Notes: generated from the letters alone by a model not told the origin. DNA of 14,736 nt from CAZOHN01 sp964579325 (GCA_964579325.1 CAZOHN010000078.1:1-14736), one strand, 5' to 3'; shown: positions 1 to 8,209, counted from the stretch's first letter. A program made the numbers and translations.

Positions 1-2
1 GG

Positions 3-413
3 CGGGTCTACGAGATCGCCCGCAAGCATTGCGGCCGGCAGGCGGAGTGGAAGATCGGGCTCGAGACGCTGCTGAAGAAGACCGGCTCCACCAGTCCGCG
101 CCGGGTGTTCCGCAAGATGATCCGCGACATGGTCGAGGAAGACGGGTTGCCCGACTACACGCTGCTCCTGGGCGAAGGCGACGTGGTGGTGGTGCGCGCC
201 CGCGGGCGGCTCGATGCGGGCGGCCCCGGCGATCCGCTGCTCGATGTCGAGATCCATGCGGCGGTGCGCGCCCTCGCGCCGGGGATGGATCCCTACTGGC
301 TCGAGGCGGAATGGCGGCGCATGTGGCGCGCCACGGGCCGGCCGGTGCTGCGCAGTCCCGAAGCGGCCTTCCTCGCCTTCGTGCGGGTCCGCGCGGCGCG
401 CCAGAAGCGCTGA
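3..413 (+). CDS. repA: Plasmid replication initiator, RPA (RepA) family, C-terminal part
   Basis: Truncated at the left window edge; the open frame enters at base 3 with no start in view, leaving 136 codons before TGA at 411-413. The visible part begins RVYEIARKHCGRQAEWKIGL and continues with a KKTGS stretch and an FRKMIRDM stretch. This is the conserved C-terminal pattern of the RPA-type replication initiators of alphaproteobacterial plasmids (Pfam RPA, recalled from family knowledge). Such proteins bind the plasmid origin and start replication. A DYTLLLGEGDVVVVRAR segment follows, which fits the beta-hairpin of a winged helix; that structural reading is inference. The true start, and any partition genes that would normally lie nearby, fall outside the window. 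The gene places the window on a plasmid or chromid. An inner ATG at 105 also opens this frame, but it lies after the conserved motif and is not the real start. Confidence 0.85.
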   Translation, partial: RVYEIARKHCGRQAEWKIGLETLLKKTGSTSPRRVFRKMIRDMVEEDGLPDYTLLLGEGDVVVVRARGRLDAGGPGDPLLDVEIHAAVRALAPGMDPYWLEAEWRRMWRATGRPVLRSPEAAFLAFVRVRAARQKR

Positions 414-420
414 GGGGGCG

Positions 421-442
421 CCTGTTCCGCGCGCGGAACAGG
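421..442. terminator. Palindromic hairpin between convergent genes
   Basis: A perfect 22-base palindrome: CCTGTTCCGCG followed by its exact reverse complement. It sits in the 31 bases between the stop of the replication initiator and the stop of the convergent gene on the - strand. It can fold as an 8-bp or longer GC-rich stem on either strand. Neither side has a clear T-run, so efficiency as an intrinsic terminator is uncertain. Its position suggests a shared bidirectional terminator. Confidence 0.55.
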
Positions 443-444
443 GG

Positions 445-2487
445 TCAGGGCAAGGCGGAGGTCTCGGTCACCTCGAGGGTGCCGGAGGCGGCGCGGGCGA
501 GCGGATAGACCACCGCCTCGGTGCGGCCCGGCGCGAGGAGGCGCCGGCCTTCGGCGGTGTAGTTGTCGGTGGGACCGCCGGGCCGGCTGCGGGTCCAGCC
601 GGTCAGGGTGCCGGCCTCGTCGTAGTGGAAGTCGTCGCGCCAGGCCGCGCGCGGCAGCAGCATGGGATCGGCATAGGTGTCAGGCCGCGCGGCATGGTCG
701 AGCTCTGCGAGGCGCGGTGCGCCGTCGGGGCCGGGGACATAGCGGCGCGCCTCATGGGGCGGGAAGTACCAGCTCAGGATCGCCGGCGCGCTGTCGTGGA
801 CGCCATTGCTGGCGAAGAGGCCGATGTCGATGCGCGCGGTCACGCGGGGGTTCTCCTCGGAGATGGGGAAGGGGTCGTGCCAGTCGAGGGTGACGCGGGC
901 CTGCCGCCCGCCCTCCAGCGGCTCGATGGTCACCTTCTCCAGGTCGCCCTGGAGGAGGCGCCAGTCGAAGGCGAGGTCGCGGCCGTTCGCGTCGCGGCTG
1001 TCCTCGGCCGAGAGGAGCATGCTCCGCCGGCCCGTGCGGCTGCGCCAGACCCGGGCGACGGCGGACGGCGTGTCGAAGAAGACTTCCGAGAGGCCCTGTC
1101 CGAAGAAATCCACGCCTTCGGTGCCGAGATCCTCCTCCACGACGCGCAGGCGGGCTTCGGCCGGGATGGCATCCGCCGCGATGGACTGGGCGAGGCTGAC
1201 CATGCGCGCGGCATTGACGGTGAAGCCTTCGAAGGCGGCCGGATGGGCCTCGCCCGAGAGATAGGTCTCGCGCGCGCGCACGCTCTGGAGCGAGCGGCGG
1301 AAGATCATCTGGAGCGTCGGCACCACGAGGCCTTCCTCGGCCAGCCGCGCCTTGGTCTCCGGGCGCAAGGCGGCGAGGGCGAGGACGAGGGCCGAGAGGA
1401 TCGGCTGGTCCGAGCCCGAGGAGCCGCGCGAGACGAGGATGTAGGGGGTGTTCGCCGGGAAGAGATCGCCCGTCTCGTCGGTCATGTCCTTGTGGGCGGG
1501 ATAGACATAGAGGTGGTTGGCGGCCGCGTTCTGCCAGAGCCGCAAGGGGCCGGTGCCGTCCGCGCGCGTGAGCGCCAGCCGCGGCAAGCTGCGCCAGAAC
1601 GGCCCGCCGGTCAGCGCGGTCGAGGAATTGCCCAAGGTGATGGCGCCGAAGAGCAGGCTCTCGTTCAGCCCGTAATCGAGATCCGCGGCGCGCGCCGCCG
1701 GGGCATAGGTCACATGGGCGAGCTGCGGATGATCCTCGGGCTTGAGCGCCGAATGGCCGCGGTCGCGGTTGTCGTAGAGATCCCCGTGGTTCCCCGCCGC
1801 CCGGCCCCGGCGCATGTGGTCGCGCAGAAGCTCGAGCGCCGCGATCTTGGGGCCTGCGGGCAGCACCGGGGCCGTGGGCGCCTCGGGCCAGGCAAGGCGC
1901 GGCTCAAGCCGTTCGGCCTCGGGGTTCCAGGCGGTGCTGGACGCAGTCACCGGCGCCTGGCCGTCCTGCACCGGGGCCGGCACCGGTGCGGGCAGGGCAG
2001 GGGGCTCGGTGGCGCGCAAGACGGCAAAGCGCGGCTCGGCCCGCAGCGGCGCGAAGAGCGGGTCGGCGGCGACGGCCTCCATGCCGGCAAAGCCCGCGGC
2101 GACGGCGGCTTCGAGCGCCGAGAGCGCGGCTTGCGGCGCGCCTTCGAGCATGGCGAGCGCCGCGCGGTTGGCGCGCAAGAGCCCCAGGCCCGGATGCGCC
2201 GCGATCATCGCGTCGAGCCGGGCCGCCGCCGCGGCGAGATCGCCGCTCTGGATCAGCCCGAACAGGGCGCGCGTCTCTTCGGCGAGGCGCGGCAAGGCGA
2301 AGAGCGCGGCTTCGGCGGCGGGATCGGCTTGCGTCGGCGCCTCCGCTGCGCCGTCCGGTGCTGTCGCCGTCGGGCGCGGCGCCGGGGCGGCCTCCTGCGC
2401 CTCTGCGGGGGCTGCGGCGAAGAAGAAGACAGCGAGCAGCGGCGGGATCACGGGGGCAGGGTCTCCGGGCAGGGGAGGGCGGAGCAT
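445..2487 (-). CDS. Exported protein of unknown function, TPR-like N-terminal region
   Basis: Predicted 680 aa. I chose the ATG at 2487 because it opens a signal-peptide-like N-terminus: a hydrophobic run PPLLAVFFFAAAPAEAQ with a probable cleavage after AEA or AQ. The frame stays open upstream to 2793, but that part is low-complexity and lacks protein character. No clear Shine-Dalgarno precedes this ATG. A Pro/Ala-rich linker follows, then a helical TPR-like region (about residues 60-160) ending in the FAPLRAEPRF pattern common in TPR tails. A long, well-structured domain runs from about residue 200 to the end. It contains GNHGDLYDNRDRGHSAL near residue 230, GNSSTALTGGPFWRSLPR, FPANTPY, and SRGSSGSDQP near residue 350. 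The density of Gly, Asp, Trp and His suggests an enzyme or binding domain, but I cannot assign a reaction. I recall similar sequences only as uncharacterised proteins. It is probably periplasmic or secreted, and transcribed alone toward the initiator gene. Confidence 0.8.
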   Translation of the reverse strand: MLRPPLPGDPAPVIPPLLAVFFFAAAPAEAQEAAPAPRPTATAPDGAAEAPTQADPAAEAALFALPRLAEETRALFGLIQSGDLAAAAARLDAMIAAHPGLGLLRANRAALAMLEGAPQAALSALEAAVAAGFAGMEAVAADPLFAPLRAEPRFAVLRATEPPALPAPVPAPVQDGQAPVTASSTAWNPEAERLEPRLAWPEAPTAPVLPAGPKIAALELLRDHMRRGRAAGNHGDLYDNRDRGHSALKPEDHPQLAHVTYAPAARAADLDYGLNESLLFGAITLGNSSTALTGGPFWRSLPRLALTRADGTGPLRLWQNAAANHLYVYPAHKDMTDETGDLFPANTPYILVSRGSSGSDQPILSALVLALAALRPETKARLAEEGLVVPTLQMIFRRSLQSVRARETYLSGEAHPAAFEGFTVNAARMVSLAQSIAADAIPAEARLRVVEEDLGTEGVDFFGQGLSEVFFDTPSAVARVWRSRTGRRSMLLSAEDSRDANGRDLAFDWRLLQGDLEKVTIEPLEGGRQARVTLDWHDPFPISEENPRVTARIDIGLFASNGVHDSAPAILSWYFPPHEARRYVPGPDGAPRLAELDHAARPDTYADPMLLPRAAWRDDFHYDEAGTLTGWTRSRPGGPTDNYTAEGRRLLAPGRTEAVVYPLARAASGTLEVTETSALP

Positions 2488-2744
2488 AGCGGGGATTTCG
2501 CGCGCGGAAAGAGGCGGGGTGTTGCCGCGGGCTGGCGCGGGCCGCACGGCTGGGGGCTGCGGGTAGTCCCGCGCGCGGCTTTGCGGTAGAACCCCGCCAG
2601 TGCCGCCTCCCGGCTTGGCCGGGCGCGCGGGCCTTCCGCCTTCAGACCGCGAGCAGGCCCGGCGATCGGCGGGGCGGTTGCGGCCTTCGGCCGTCCGTCC
2701 TTCCTGCCTTGCGTCCCGGGCCGCTGGCCAGACCACGGGACGCC
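2488..2744. promoter_or_regulatory. Divergent intergenic region
   Basis: 257 bases separate the start of the exported protein (- strand) from the spike base gene (+ strand), so promoters for both should lie here. The region is very GC-rich. I see no convincing -35/-10 pair on either strand. A small hairpin, GCGGG-TAGT-CCCGC, lies at 2559-2572. No small gene with credible composition was found. Confidence 0.3.
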
Positions 2745-3011
2745 ATGACCACGGACAGTTTTCGCAGCCATACTCGCAGCCTGATCTCGCCACCCGAAGC
2801 GGCCGCCGCCCTCGCGCCCGACGATACCGCCCGCCTGCCGCATGTCACGCGCGCGCTCTATGTCGGGACCGGCGGCGACGTCGTCGTCGAGGTCCTGTCA
2901 GGTGCGGTGGTGCGGCTGGCCAATGTCCAGCCGGGCAGCGTCCTGCCTTTGCGCATCGTCCGGCTGCTCGCGAGCGGCACCACAGCCGGCGATCTGGTCG
3001 GGTTGTGGTGA
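2745..3011 (+). CDS. Spike base protein, Rcc01079 (GhsA) family
   Basis: 88 aa, beginning MTTDSFRSHTRSLISPPE. The ALYVGTGGDVVVEVLSG segment, a PGSVLPLRI segment and the C-terminal GTTAGDLVGLW all match the small 'spike base protein' family as I recall it, typified by Rcc01079 of Rhodobacter capsulatus. There Rcc01079/Rcc01080 (GhsA/GhsB) form head spikes on gene transfer agent particles and mediate attachment to the recipient's capsular polysaccharide. The full length is present and no signal peptide is seen, consistent with a particle component assembled in the cytoplasm. The ATG at 2745 is preceded by a weak GGGA. The stop TGA (3009-3011) overlaps the GTG start of the next gene, so the three genes are very likely one operon. 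No capsid, portal or tail genes are visible in the window. Whether the protein joins a particle or does something else is unknown. Confidence 0.85.
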   Translation: MTTDSFRSHTRSLISPPEAAAALAPDDTARLPHVTRALYVGTGGDVVVEVLSGAVVRLANVQPGSVLPLRIVRLLASGTTAGDLVGLW

Positions 3012-4318
3012 GGACGGGGCTTTCGCTCGGCACGGGGCTCGAAGCCGGGGCGGTGCCGCCTGCGGTTGCACTCCCCGCCCGCCCGGCGGTCCTCGTGGCC
3101 CTGCCGGATCTTTTCCTCCTTCAAGCGTCAGGAACCCATGTCGTGACCCTCTCTCCTTATTTCTCCGGCGCCGGGCTGGCCTACAGTGCCACCGGGCCTG
3201 GCGTCGCCATCGATCCCGCGACCGGCGCGCTGACCTTGCTGACCGACTTGCCGAGCGACGGGGCGGAGGTCGTGGTCACGGCCAGCAACACGGTCGGCAC
3301 GGCCGTGGCGCGCTTTCGCCTGACAGTCCGTATTGCGCCGGAAGCGCTGCCCGACACTGGTCCCGACATCGGGGCCGAGCGGCCCCTCGCGCCGCCGGTG
3401 GCTCTGGGGCAGATCGCCGATGCGGTCTTCGCGCTCGGGACCGGGACGGCCAGCCTGTCCGGCCAGGCCGGCTTTGCCGGCGAAGCGCTTACCTATGCGC
3501 TCGCCGAAGCGCCCGAAGGCGTGTTCGTGCACCCCGGCTCGGGGCTGGTGGTCATCCCGCGCGACCGGCCGCTCGATCGCGCCCGCGTGGTGCTCCTCGC
3601 CCAGAACGCCGCAGGGGCCGCGGCGCAGACGTTCACGGTGAGCCTGCGCCGCCGGACGGCGGATTTCGCCGATCCCGCGCTGCTTGGCGATGTGGTCTTT
3701 CCGTTCGATCCCGATCAGCCGGCCTGGACCCATGATCCGGCCGGCTTCGCGCGGCTGGTCCCGCCGCTCAAGACGCGCGTCCACAGCCGCTGGGCCGGCG
3801 CGGAAGGCGACGGGCGCTATCGCTGCCTCGCCCGCTGGATGGCGGGCAATCCCGAGGCGCTCGGCGCGCGGCCTTTCAGCTTCACGCTGCGGCTGGTGCA
3901 GAAGGGGGCGGATCTCGCGGGGCTGCGGGTCGATGTGGCGCAACCCGGGGCGGGCCAGCGCATGCTGCAGGTGCATCAGTACACCGGCAGCGCCACGGCT
4001 TCGACGATGCTCGGCTGGCGCGCCGTTGGCTGGGACTGGGGCCAGTGGACCTGGGTCGAAGCCGAAATCGACGGAGCGCAGCTGCGCGCGCGGCTCTATG
4101 CCGAAGGCATGGCGGCACCCGACTGGCAACTTGCCGTCCCGGTGACGGTCCCCGACGGCGGCGCCTTCGGTCCCGGCGGGTTCCCGCGCTTGTCCGTGAG
4201 CCCGGACATCGACATCCGGCGGCTGGAGTTCCACCCGCTTGCCCACGCAATCGAGAGCACTCCGCCTGCCGCGCTGGACGCGGATTGGAGCCTCGTCCAG
4301 TTTACGGAGCAGAAATGA
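3008..4318 (+). CDS. Cadherin/Ig-like and lectin-like protein, putative spike or fibre component
   Basis: Predicted 436 aa from GTG at 3008, which overlaps the previous stop (GTGA). The frame is open further upstream but runs across the spike base gene and has no protein character there. Two beta-sandwich modules of the putative-Ig/cadherin-like type lie at about residues 32-113 and 134-216. The first carries YFSGAGLAYS, IDPATGALTLL and VVVTASNTVGTA; the second is more diverged, with LTYALAEAPEGVFVHPGSG and LLAQNAAGAA. The remainder (about 220-412) is rich in Trp, Gly and beta pattern (WDWGQWTWVEAEIDGAQLRA) and resembles a jelly-roll or concanavalin-type lectin domain; this is inference from pattern only. 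No signal peptide or membrane segment is visible. Its place directly after a GhsA-like gene parallels ghsA-ghsB, so a spike fibre that binds surface carbohydrate is the leading idea. The ATGA overlap at its 3' end couples it to the next gene. Confidence 0.75.
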   Translation: MRTGLSLGTGLEAGAVPPAVALPARPAVLVALPDLFLLQASGTHVVTLSPYFSGAGLAYSATGPGVAIDPATGALTLLTDLPSDGAEVVVTASNTVGTAVARFRLTVRIAPEALPDTGPDIGAERPLAPPVALGQIADAVFALGTGTASLSGQAGFAGEALTYALAEAPEGVFVHPGSGLVVIPRDRPLDRARVVLLAQNAAGAAAQTFTVSLRRRTADFADPALLGDVVFPFDPDQPAWTHDPAGFARLVPPLKTRVHSRWAGAEGDGRYRCLARWMAGNPEALGARPFSFTLRLVQKGADLAGLRVDVAQPGAGQRMLQVHQYTGSATASTMLGWRAVGWDWGQWTWVEAEIDGAQLRARLYAEGMAAPDWQLAVPVTVPDGGAFGPGGFPRLSVSPDIDIRRLEFHPLAHAIESTPPAALDADWSLVQFTEQK

Positions 4319-7300
4319 GACACACGGTCATCTTCAGGCTGAGCGGCGCCCTTGGGGAAGCTGTGGCAGTGGAATGGACGGACCAGCCCGCGCCGCTCGA
4401 CAGCGCGGCTGGCTGGGAAGCCTGCTTGCGCCTCGCGGACGGCGGCTGGCTCCTGACGGGCCATGCGGCCGAGGCCGAGGGCCATTGGCGCGCGCCGGGG
4501 CTCTTTTCGGGCCTCGCCTTGCGCTACCGGTTGACCCCGGCGGGTCCCTGGTCGCCGATTTCGGCGGATCGCAAGGAGATCCTGCTCCTGGCCTCCGAGA
4601 CGGAAACCGAAGCGCCGACGGCGCTCGGCGCGGCGGACTGGACCGTGGCGGACGCCGTGCTGCTGCCCGCAGGCGGGCAAGCCGTCGAAGTGGGGCTCGT
4701 CCCCCCGGCGGCCGAGGTGGAATGGACCACCGGCGCCGAGGGTCCCTGGGACCCCGCCCGCGCGACGGACGTGCCCGGACGCTGGCGGCTCGTCCGCACG
4801 GACGCCGAGACGGCGCCGCTGTTCGTGGCAGGCGAGCGGATCGAGAATGTCGGGCTGCGGTATCGCGGCACGGCGGGCGGGGCCTGGTCGCCGGTCTCGG
4901 TCGATCGCAAGACGCTGGTCGCGCGCACGTTCCCCCCGGTCCTGCTGCTCGCGCCGGTGCTGATGGGTACGGGCCGGATCGGCACCGAGCACAGCGTGAC
5001 CCCGGGCGTCTGGGACGGGCTGCCGCTGCCGGCGACGGCGTGCCAGTGGCTGCGCGACGGGGCGGAGATCCCCGGCGCCACAGCCGCTGTCTATGTGCCG
5101 GGCCCCGAGGATGATCGCGCGGTCCTCACCTGCCGGGTGACGGCGGTGAGCCTTGCGGGCAGCCTCGCGGTCGAGACGGCAGGTCTTGCCATCACCCAGG
5201 CCGCGCCCGAAGCCATCGGGTTCCTGCCCGAGGAAGTCTTCGACGCGGCCCCAGGGGCCGTCGCCGAGATCGCTGTGGCCCCGTTCTTCTCCGGCGCCGC
5301 TCTGGTCTTTGCGGTGGCCGGCGCAGGCGCGGGCATCGATCCGGCCACCGGCCTGATCCGCCTGCCACTCGACGCGCCGCGCGCGGGGGCCGAGATCCGC
5401 GTGACCGCGACGAATTCCGGCGGCAGCGCCACGCAGGCTTTCGCCGTGACCATCGAAGCGGAAGAGACCGAGCCGGCGCCGCCGGCGCTCACCGCCGCGC
5501 AGTGGCGCGTCGAGCCCCTGCGCGATCCGATCCTGCCGGGCGCCCCGCTGGTCGGGATGATCCGCATCCTCTCGGGACCAGCCCTGGAGGCGACGCGGGT
5601 CTATCGCACAGGCTTCGACCCGACGGACGGCTATTTCCCCGGCTTCGGCTTCGAGCTTTGCATCCCGCATCCCGACGCGACCAACTTTCCCAACTGCTGG
5701 CTCTGGCGCAGCAACAATCCGGCGGTCACGCGCCATATCGTGACCGACCGGATCGGCGCCACTGTGCCGCTGGTGCTGCGCTATACCCGCGACGTGCCGG
5801 ACGTGCCGCTGGACGAGGCGCTGTTCTCCGGCGACAGCGACCGCAAGCTCTGGCAAGTGCAGGACGTGGCCACCCCCGACCCCGAGCCGCAGACCGGCGT
5901 GCCGGCGGTGCGCAACTTGCCGATCTATACCAAGGCCGAATTCGACGCGGCGAGCCTGGCCGGCGACCATGGCCAGTACATGCTGGCGGTCGCGCAATGC
6001 CAAGCCGAGCCGAACGTCTTCTTCATGGCTCAGGACATGGGCGGGGTCTGGGCGACGCTTGATCATGGACGTACCTGGAACACGCTGCGCAACCAGGGTC
6101 TGCATTCGCGCTTCATGGTGGGGCTCGCCTGCGATCCGCTCGACCGCCGGCGGCTCTTCGCCATCACCGGGGCGGGCGGGCGCTGGGACGAAGCGGCGCT
6201 TCCGCCGGGATCGCTGGCGGACATGGGGCTCTATCGCTCCACCGACGGGGGGCTGAGCTGGACCCAGGCGATCCCCAACACGGTCAACATCGGCCGCGGC
6301 CGGTTCAACACGCTCTGCCACGCGCCGTCCACGGCGACGCGGGCCCGCGGCCATGCCGCGCGCTGGTACTGCATCCTGCAGAAACCGCCGGGGAACCACG
6401 AATTCTGGATGACGGACGACGCGGGCGAGACCTGGCGCAAGGTCCGCGACCTTGCCCATGCCACCTATGGCACGCCGAGCCGGATGGTCGGCCATCCGAC
6501 CGATCCGGACGTCGTCTTCCTCTATGGCGGGACCGGCGGGCTCTGGCGCTTCGACGCGGCGAGCCGGGCCACGGGGTCGATCACCCGGCTCTCGGGCGCG
6601 GGCGGCTTGCCTGCGGGCGGCGTCGCCGGCACGATCTATGTCTCGCCCGATGGGCAGACGCTGATCGTGGGTGTCTCGAGCCGCGGGGTCTTCCGCTCCA
6701 CCGACGGAGGCCAGCGCTGGACTCAGCGTTCGGCGGAGAACCGGTCGCTCAACCTCTTCGTCAACCCGTGGAATCCCGACCGCATGGTCATGATGTTCGG
6801 CAAGAACGACGGGCAGCTGCGCTATTCCAAGGACGGCGGGGCCACCTTCGCCGATGCCGCGCGCAGTGCCCAGGTGCCCGGCGAAGGGGGGGGCAACGCG
6901 CCGATCGACGAGAACTACGGCCATGCCCAGTGGCTGCCGGACAACCCCGACCGGATCTGGGTGCATGGCCGGGCGCGCAACCACCAGTCTGACGATGGCG
7001 GCGTCACCTGGCGACCCTCGAATGCCTATTTCAACGGCAAGCAGTTCACCAACTGGTTCTCGGACCAGATGTTCGACCCGGCCAATCCCGACCGCTTCGC
7101 CTATTTCATGGTGGACTTCGGCTGCGCGCTGACGACCAACCGCGGGCGGTGGTTCACCCGCGCCGGGTTGCGGGCGGGTCAGCTCGGCTTGCGCCACAGC
7201 ACGGTGAACGGCGGCGCGGTCCATCCCGACCCCGCGCGGCGCACGCTGCTGCTCAGCATGGGCAAGGCCAATGCCGGGGCGCTCTGCCTCAGTCGCGACG

Positions 7301-8094
7301 ACGGCGAGACCTGGACGCTGCCGATGGGCACCACGGAGCGGCGCTACCAGTACATCGGCTTCGATGCGTCCGATCCGCGCTATGCCTATGCCAACCGCTA
7401 TCGCTCCGCCGACCATGGCGTGACCTGGAGCCTGATGGCGGCGCTGCCGGAAAAATGGACCGTCTGGGGCATGACCTTCGGCGCCTCCAACGGCACCGAC
7501 GGGCAAGTGATCTTCGCGGTGGACATCGACCTCACCCATACACGGCTGATGCGCTCGCGCGACCGCGGCACGACCTGGCAACTCGTGCTCGAGAACCCTT
7601 TCGGCTTCGGCTTGCCGGTCAGCAAAGGCGGCGCTTTCCGCTGCCATCCGACCAATCCGGACGTCGTCTTTTCGGCCGGGCCAAACGGACACACGGTCCG
7701 GCGCTGGGATCTCTCGCGCGGGACACCCACCACGCGGCCTTTCACCGATCTCAACCTCATGGGGGCTTTCGGCGGCACGCCGCCGGACGGGCGGTTCGCG
7801 CTCTCGAGCATCGCCATCGACCGGCGCTTCCCGGACGTGCTCTACGCGATGAACAGCTTGGACAACACCGCCTTCAAGCTCATGGGCACGGTGGACGGCG
7901 GCCGGACCTGGCGCAACCTGACGCGAGGTTTCCCGCCCACCCAGCACGGCGGGCTCGAGGTGTCGCCGGTCACCGGCGAAGTCTTCCTCTCGGGTGGCAA
8001 CGGCACGCGGGTCATGCAGCCGCTCTATGCCGCCCCCGGTGCGGGCCGCGACCTCGCGATCTGGCCGCAGCGCCACCTGGAGCAGCCGTACTGA
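4315..8094 (+). CDS. Large Ig-like and Asp-box beta-propeller protein, putative glycan-binding spike or fibre
   Basis: Predicted 1259 aa from ATG at 4315, with GGAG five bases upstream and an ATGA overlap with the preceding stop. The N-terminus holds two copies of a roughly 112-residue unit: VEWT at 19 and 135, WSPISADRK at 79 and WSPVSVDRK at 191. An Ig-like domain follows (about 207-296, with CQWLRDGAEIPGAT), then a cadherin-like module (about 298-387) close to one in the upstream gene. From about residue 580 to 1200 there are ten Asp-box or near Asp-box motifs (S/T-x-D-x-G-x-T-W). They lie near residues 582, 642, 700, 795, 838, 892, 993, 1031, 1081 and 1192, for example STDGGLSW, SRDDGETW and TVDGGRTW. 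Such motifs mark sialidase, VPS10/sortilin and GH74-type beta-propellers. The number fits one large or two tandem propellers. No catalytic set could be assigned, so binding and hydrolysis both remain possible. No signal peptide is seen. It is the last gene of the operon, and a strong terminator follows. Confidence 0.85.
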   Translation: MRHTVIFRLSGALGEAVAVEWTDQPAPLDSAAGWEACLRLADGGWLLTGHAAEAEGHWRAPGLFSGLALRYRLTPAGPWSPISADRKEILLLASETETEAPTALGAADWTVADAVLLPAGGQAVEVGLVPPAAEVEWTTGAEGPWDPARATDVPGRWRLVRTDAETAPLFVAGERIENVGLRYRGTAGGAWSPVSVDRKTLVARTFPPVLLLAPVLMGTGRIGTEHSVTPGVWDGLPLPATACQWLRDGAEIPGATAAVYVPGPEDDRAVLTCRVTAVSLAGSLAVETAGLAITQAAPEAIGFLPEEVFDAAPGAVAEIAVAPFFSGAALVFAVAGAGAGIDPATGLIRLPLDAPRAGAEIRVTATNSGGSATQAFAVTIEAEETEPAPPALTAAQWRVEPLRDPILPGAPLVGMIRILSGPALEATRVYRTGFDPTDGYFPGFGFELCIPHPDATNFPNCWLWRSNNPAVTRHIVTDRIGATVPLVLRYTRDVPDVPLDEALFSGDSDRKLWQVQDVATPDPEPQTGVPAVRNLPIYTKAEFDAASLAGDHGQYMLAVAQCQAEPNVFFMAQDMGGVWATLDHGRTWNTLRNQGLHSRFMVGLACDPLDRRRLFAITGAGGRWDEAALPPGSLADMGLYRSTDGGLSWTQAIPNTVNIGRGRFNTLCHAPSTATRARGHAARWYCILQKPPGNHEFWMTDDAGETWRKVRDLAHATYGTPSRMVGHPTDPDVVFLYGGTGGLWRFDAASRATGSITRLSGAGGLPAGGVAGTIYVSPDGQTLIVGVSSRGVFRSTDGGQRWTQRSAENRSLNLFVNPWNPDRMVMMFGKNDGQLRYSKDGGATFADAARSAQVPGEGGGNAPIDENYGHAQWLPDNPDRIWVHGRARNHQSDDGGVTWRPSNAYFNGKQFTNWFSDQMFDPANPDRFAYFMVDFGCALTTNRGRWFTRAGLRAGQLGLRHSTVNGGAVHPDPARRTLLLSMGKANAGALCLSRDDGETWTLPMGTTERRYQYIGFDASDPRYAYANRYRSADHGVTWSLMAALPEKWTVWGMTFGASNGTDGQVIFAVDIDLTHTRLMRSRDRGTTWQLVLENPFGFGLPVSKGGAFRCHPTNPDVVFSAGPNGHTVRRWDLSRGTPTTRPFTDLNLMGAFGGTPPDGRFALSSIAIDRRFPDVLYAMNSLDNTAFKLMGTVDGGRTWRNLTRGFPPTQHGGLEVSPVTGEVFLSGGNGTRVMQPLYAAPGAGRDLAIWPQRHLEQPY

Positions 8095-8175
8095 GCGCCG
8101 GATCCGGCGAGACATCGATCGGGCGGGCCCTTCCGGGCTGAGGGTTCCTTTCCATGGGGACAAGAACGGCGTTTC

Positions 8176-8209
8176 GAAGGTGGGCAGCGATTGCTGCCCA
8201 CCTTCTTTC
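8176..8209 (+). terminator. Rho-independent terminator of the spike operon
   Basis: A perfect 13-bp stem (GAAGGTGGGCAGC at 8176-8188, its complement at 8193-8205) closes on a GATT loop and is followed by TTTC. It lies 81 bases after the stop of the propeller gene. On the - strand it could also stop transcription coming from the beta-helix gene, though no T-run is evident on that side. The rest of the gap (8095-8334) shows no gene. Confidence 0.85.

Noticed and set aside
214..2589. Long open frame on the + strand opposite the exported protein
   Set aside because: The translation is Arg/Gly/Glu-rich without domain features; it is a GC-rich antisense shadow of the - strand gene, which has a signal peptide and clear motifs.
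2600..3007. N-terminal extension of the 436-aa protein to an ATG at 2600
   Set aside because: It would overlap the whole spike base gene in another frame, and its translation is Arg/Pro-rich. The GTG at 3008 gives the usual coupled overlap.
2745..8094. Prophage or complete gene transfer agent cluster
   Set aside because: Only a spike base and fibre-like genes are seen. No terminase, portal, capsid, protease, tail or lysis genes occur in the window.
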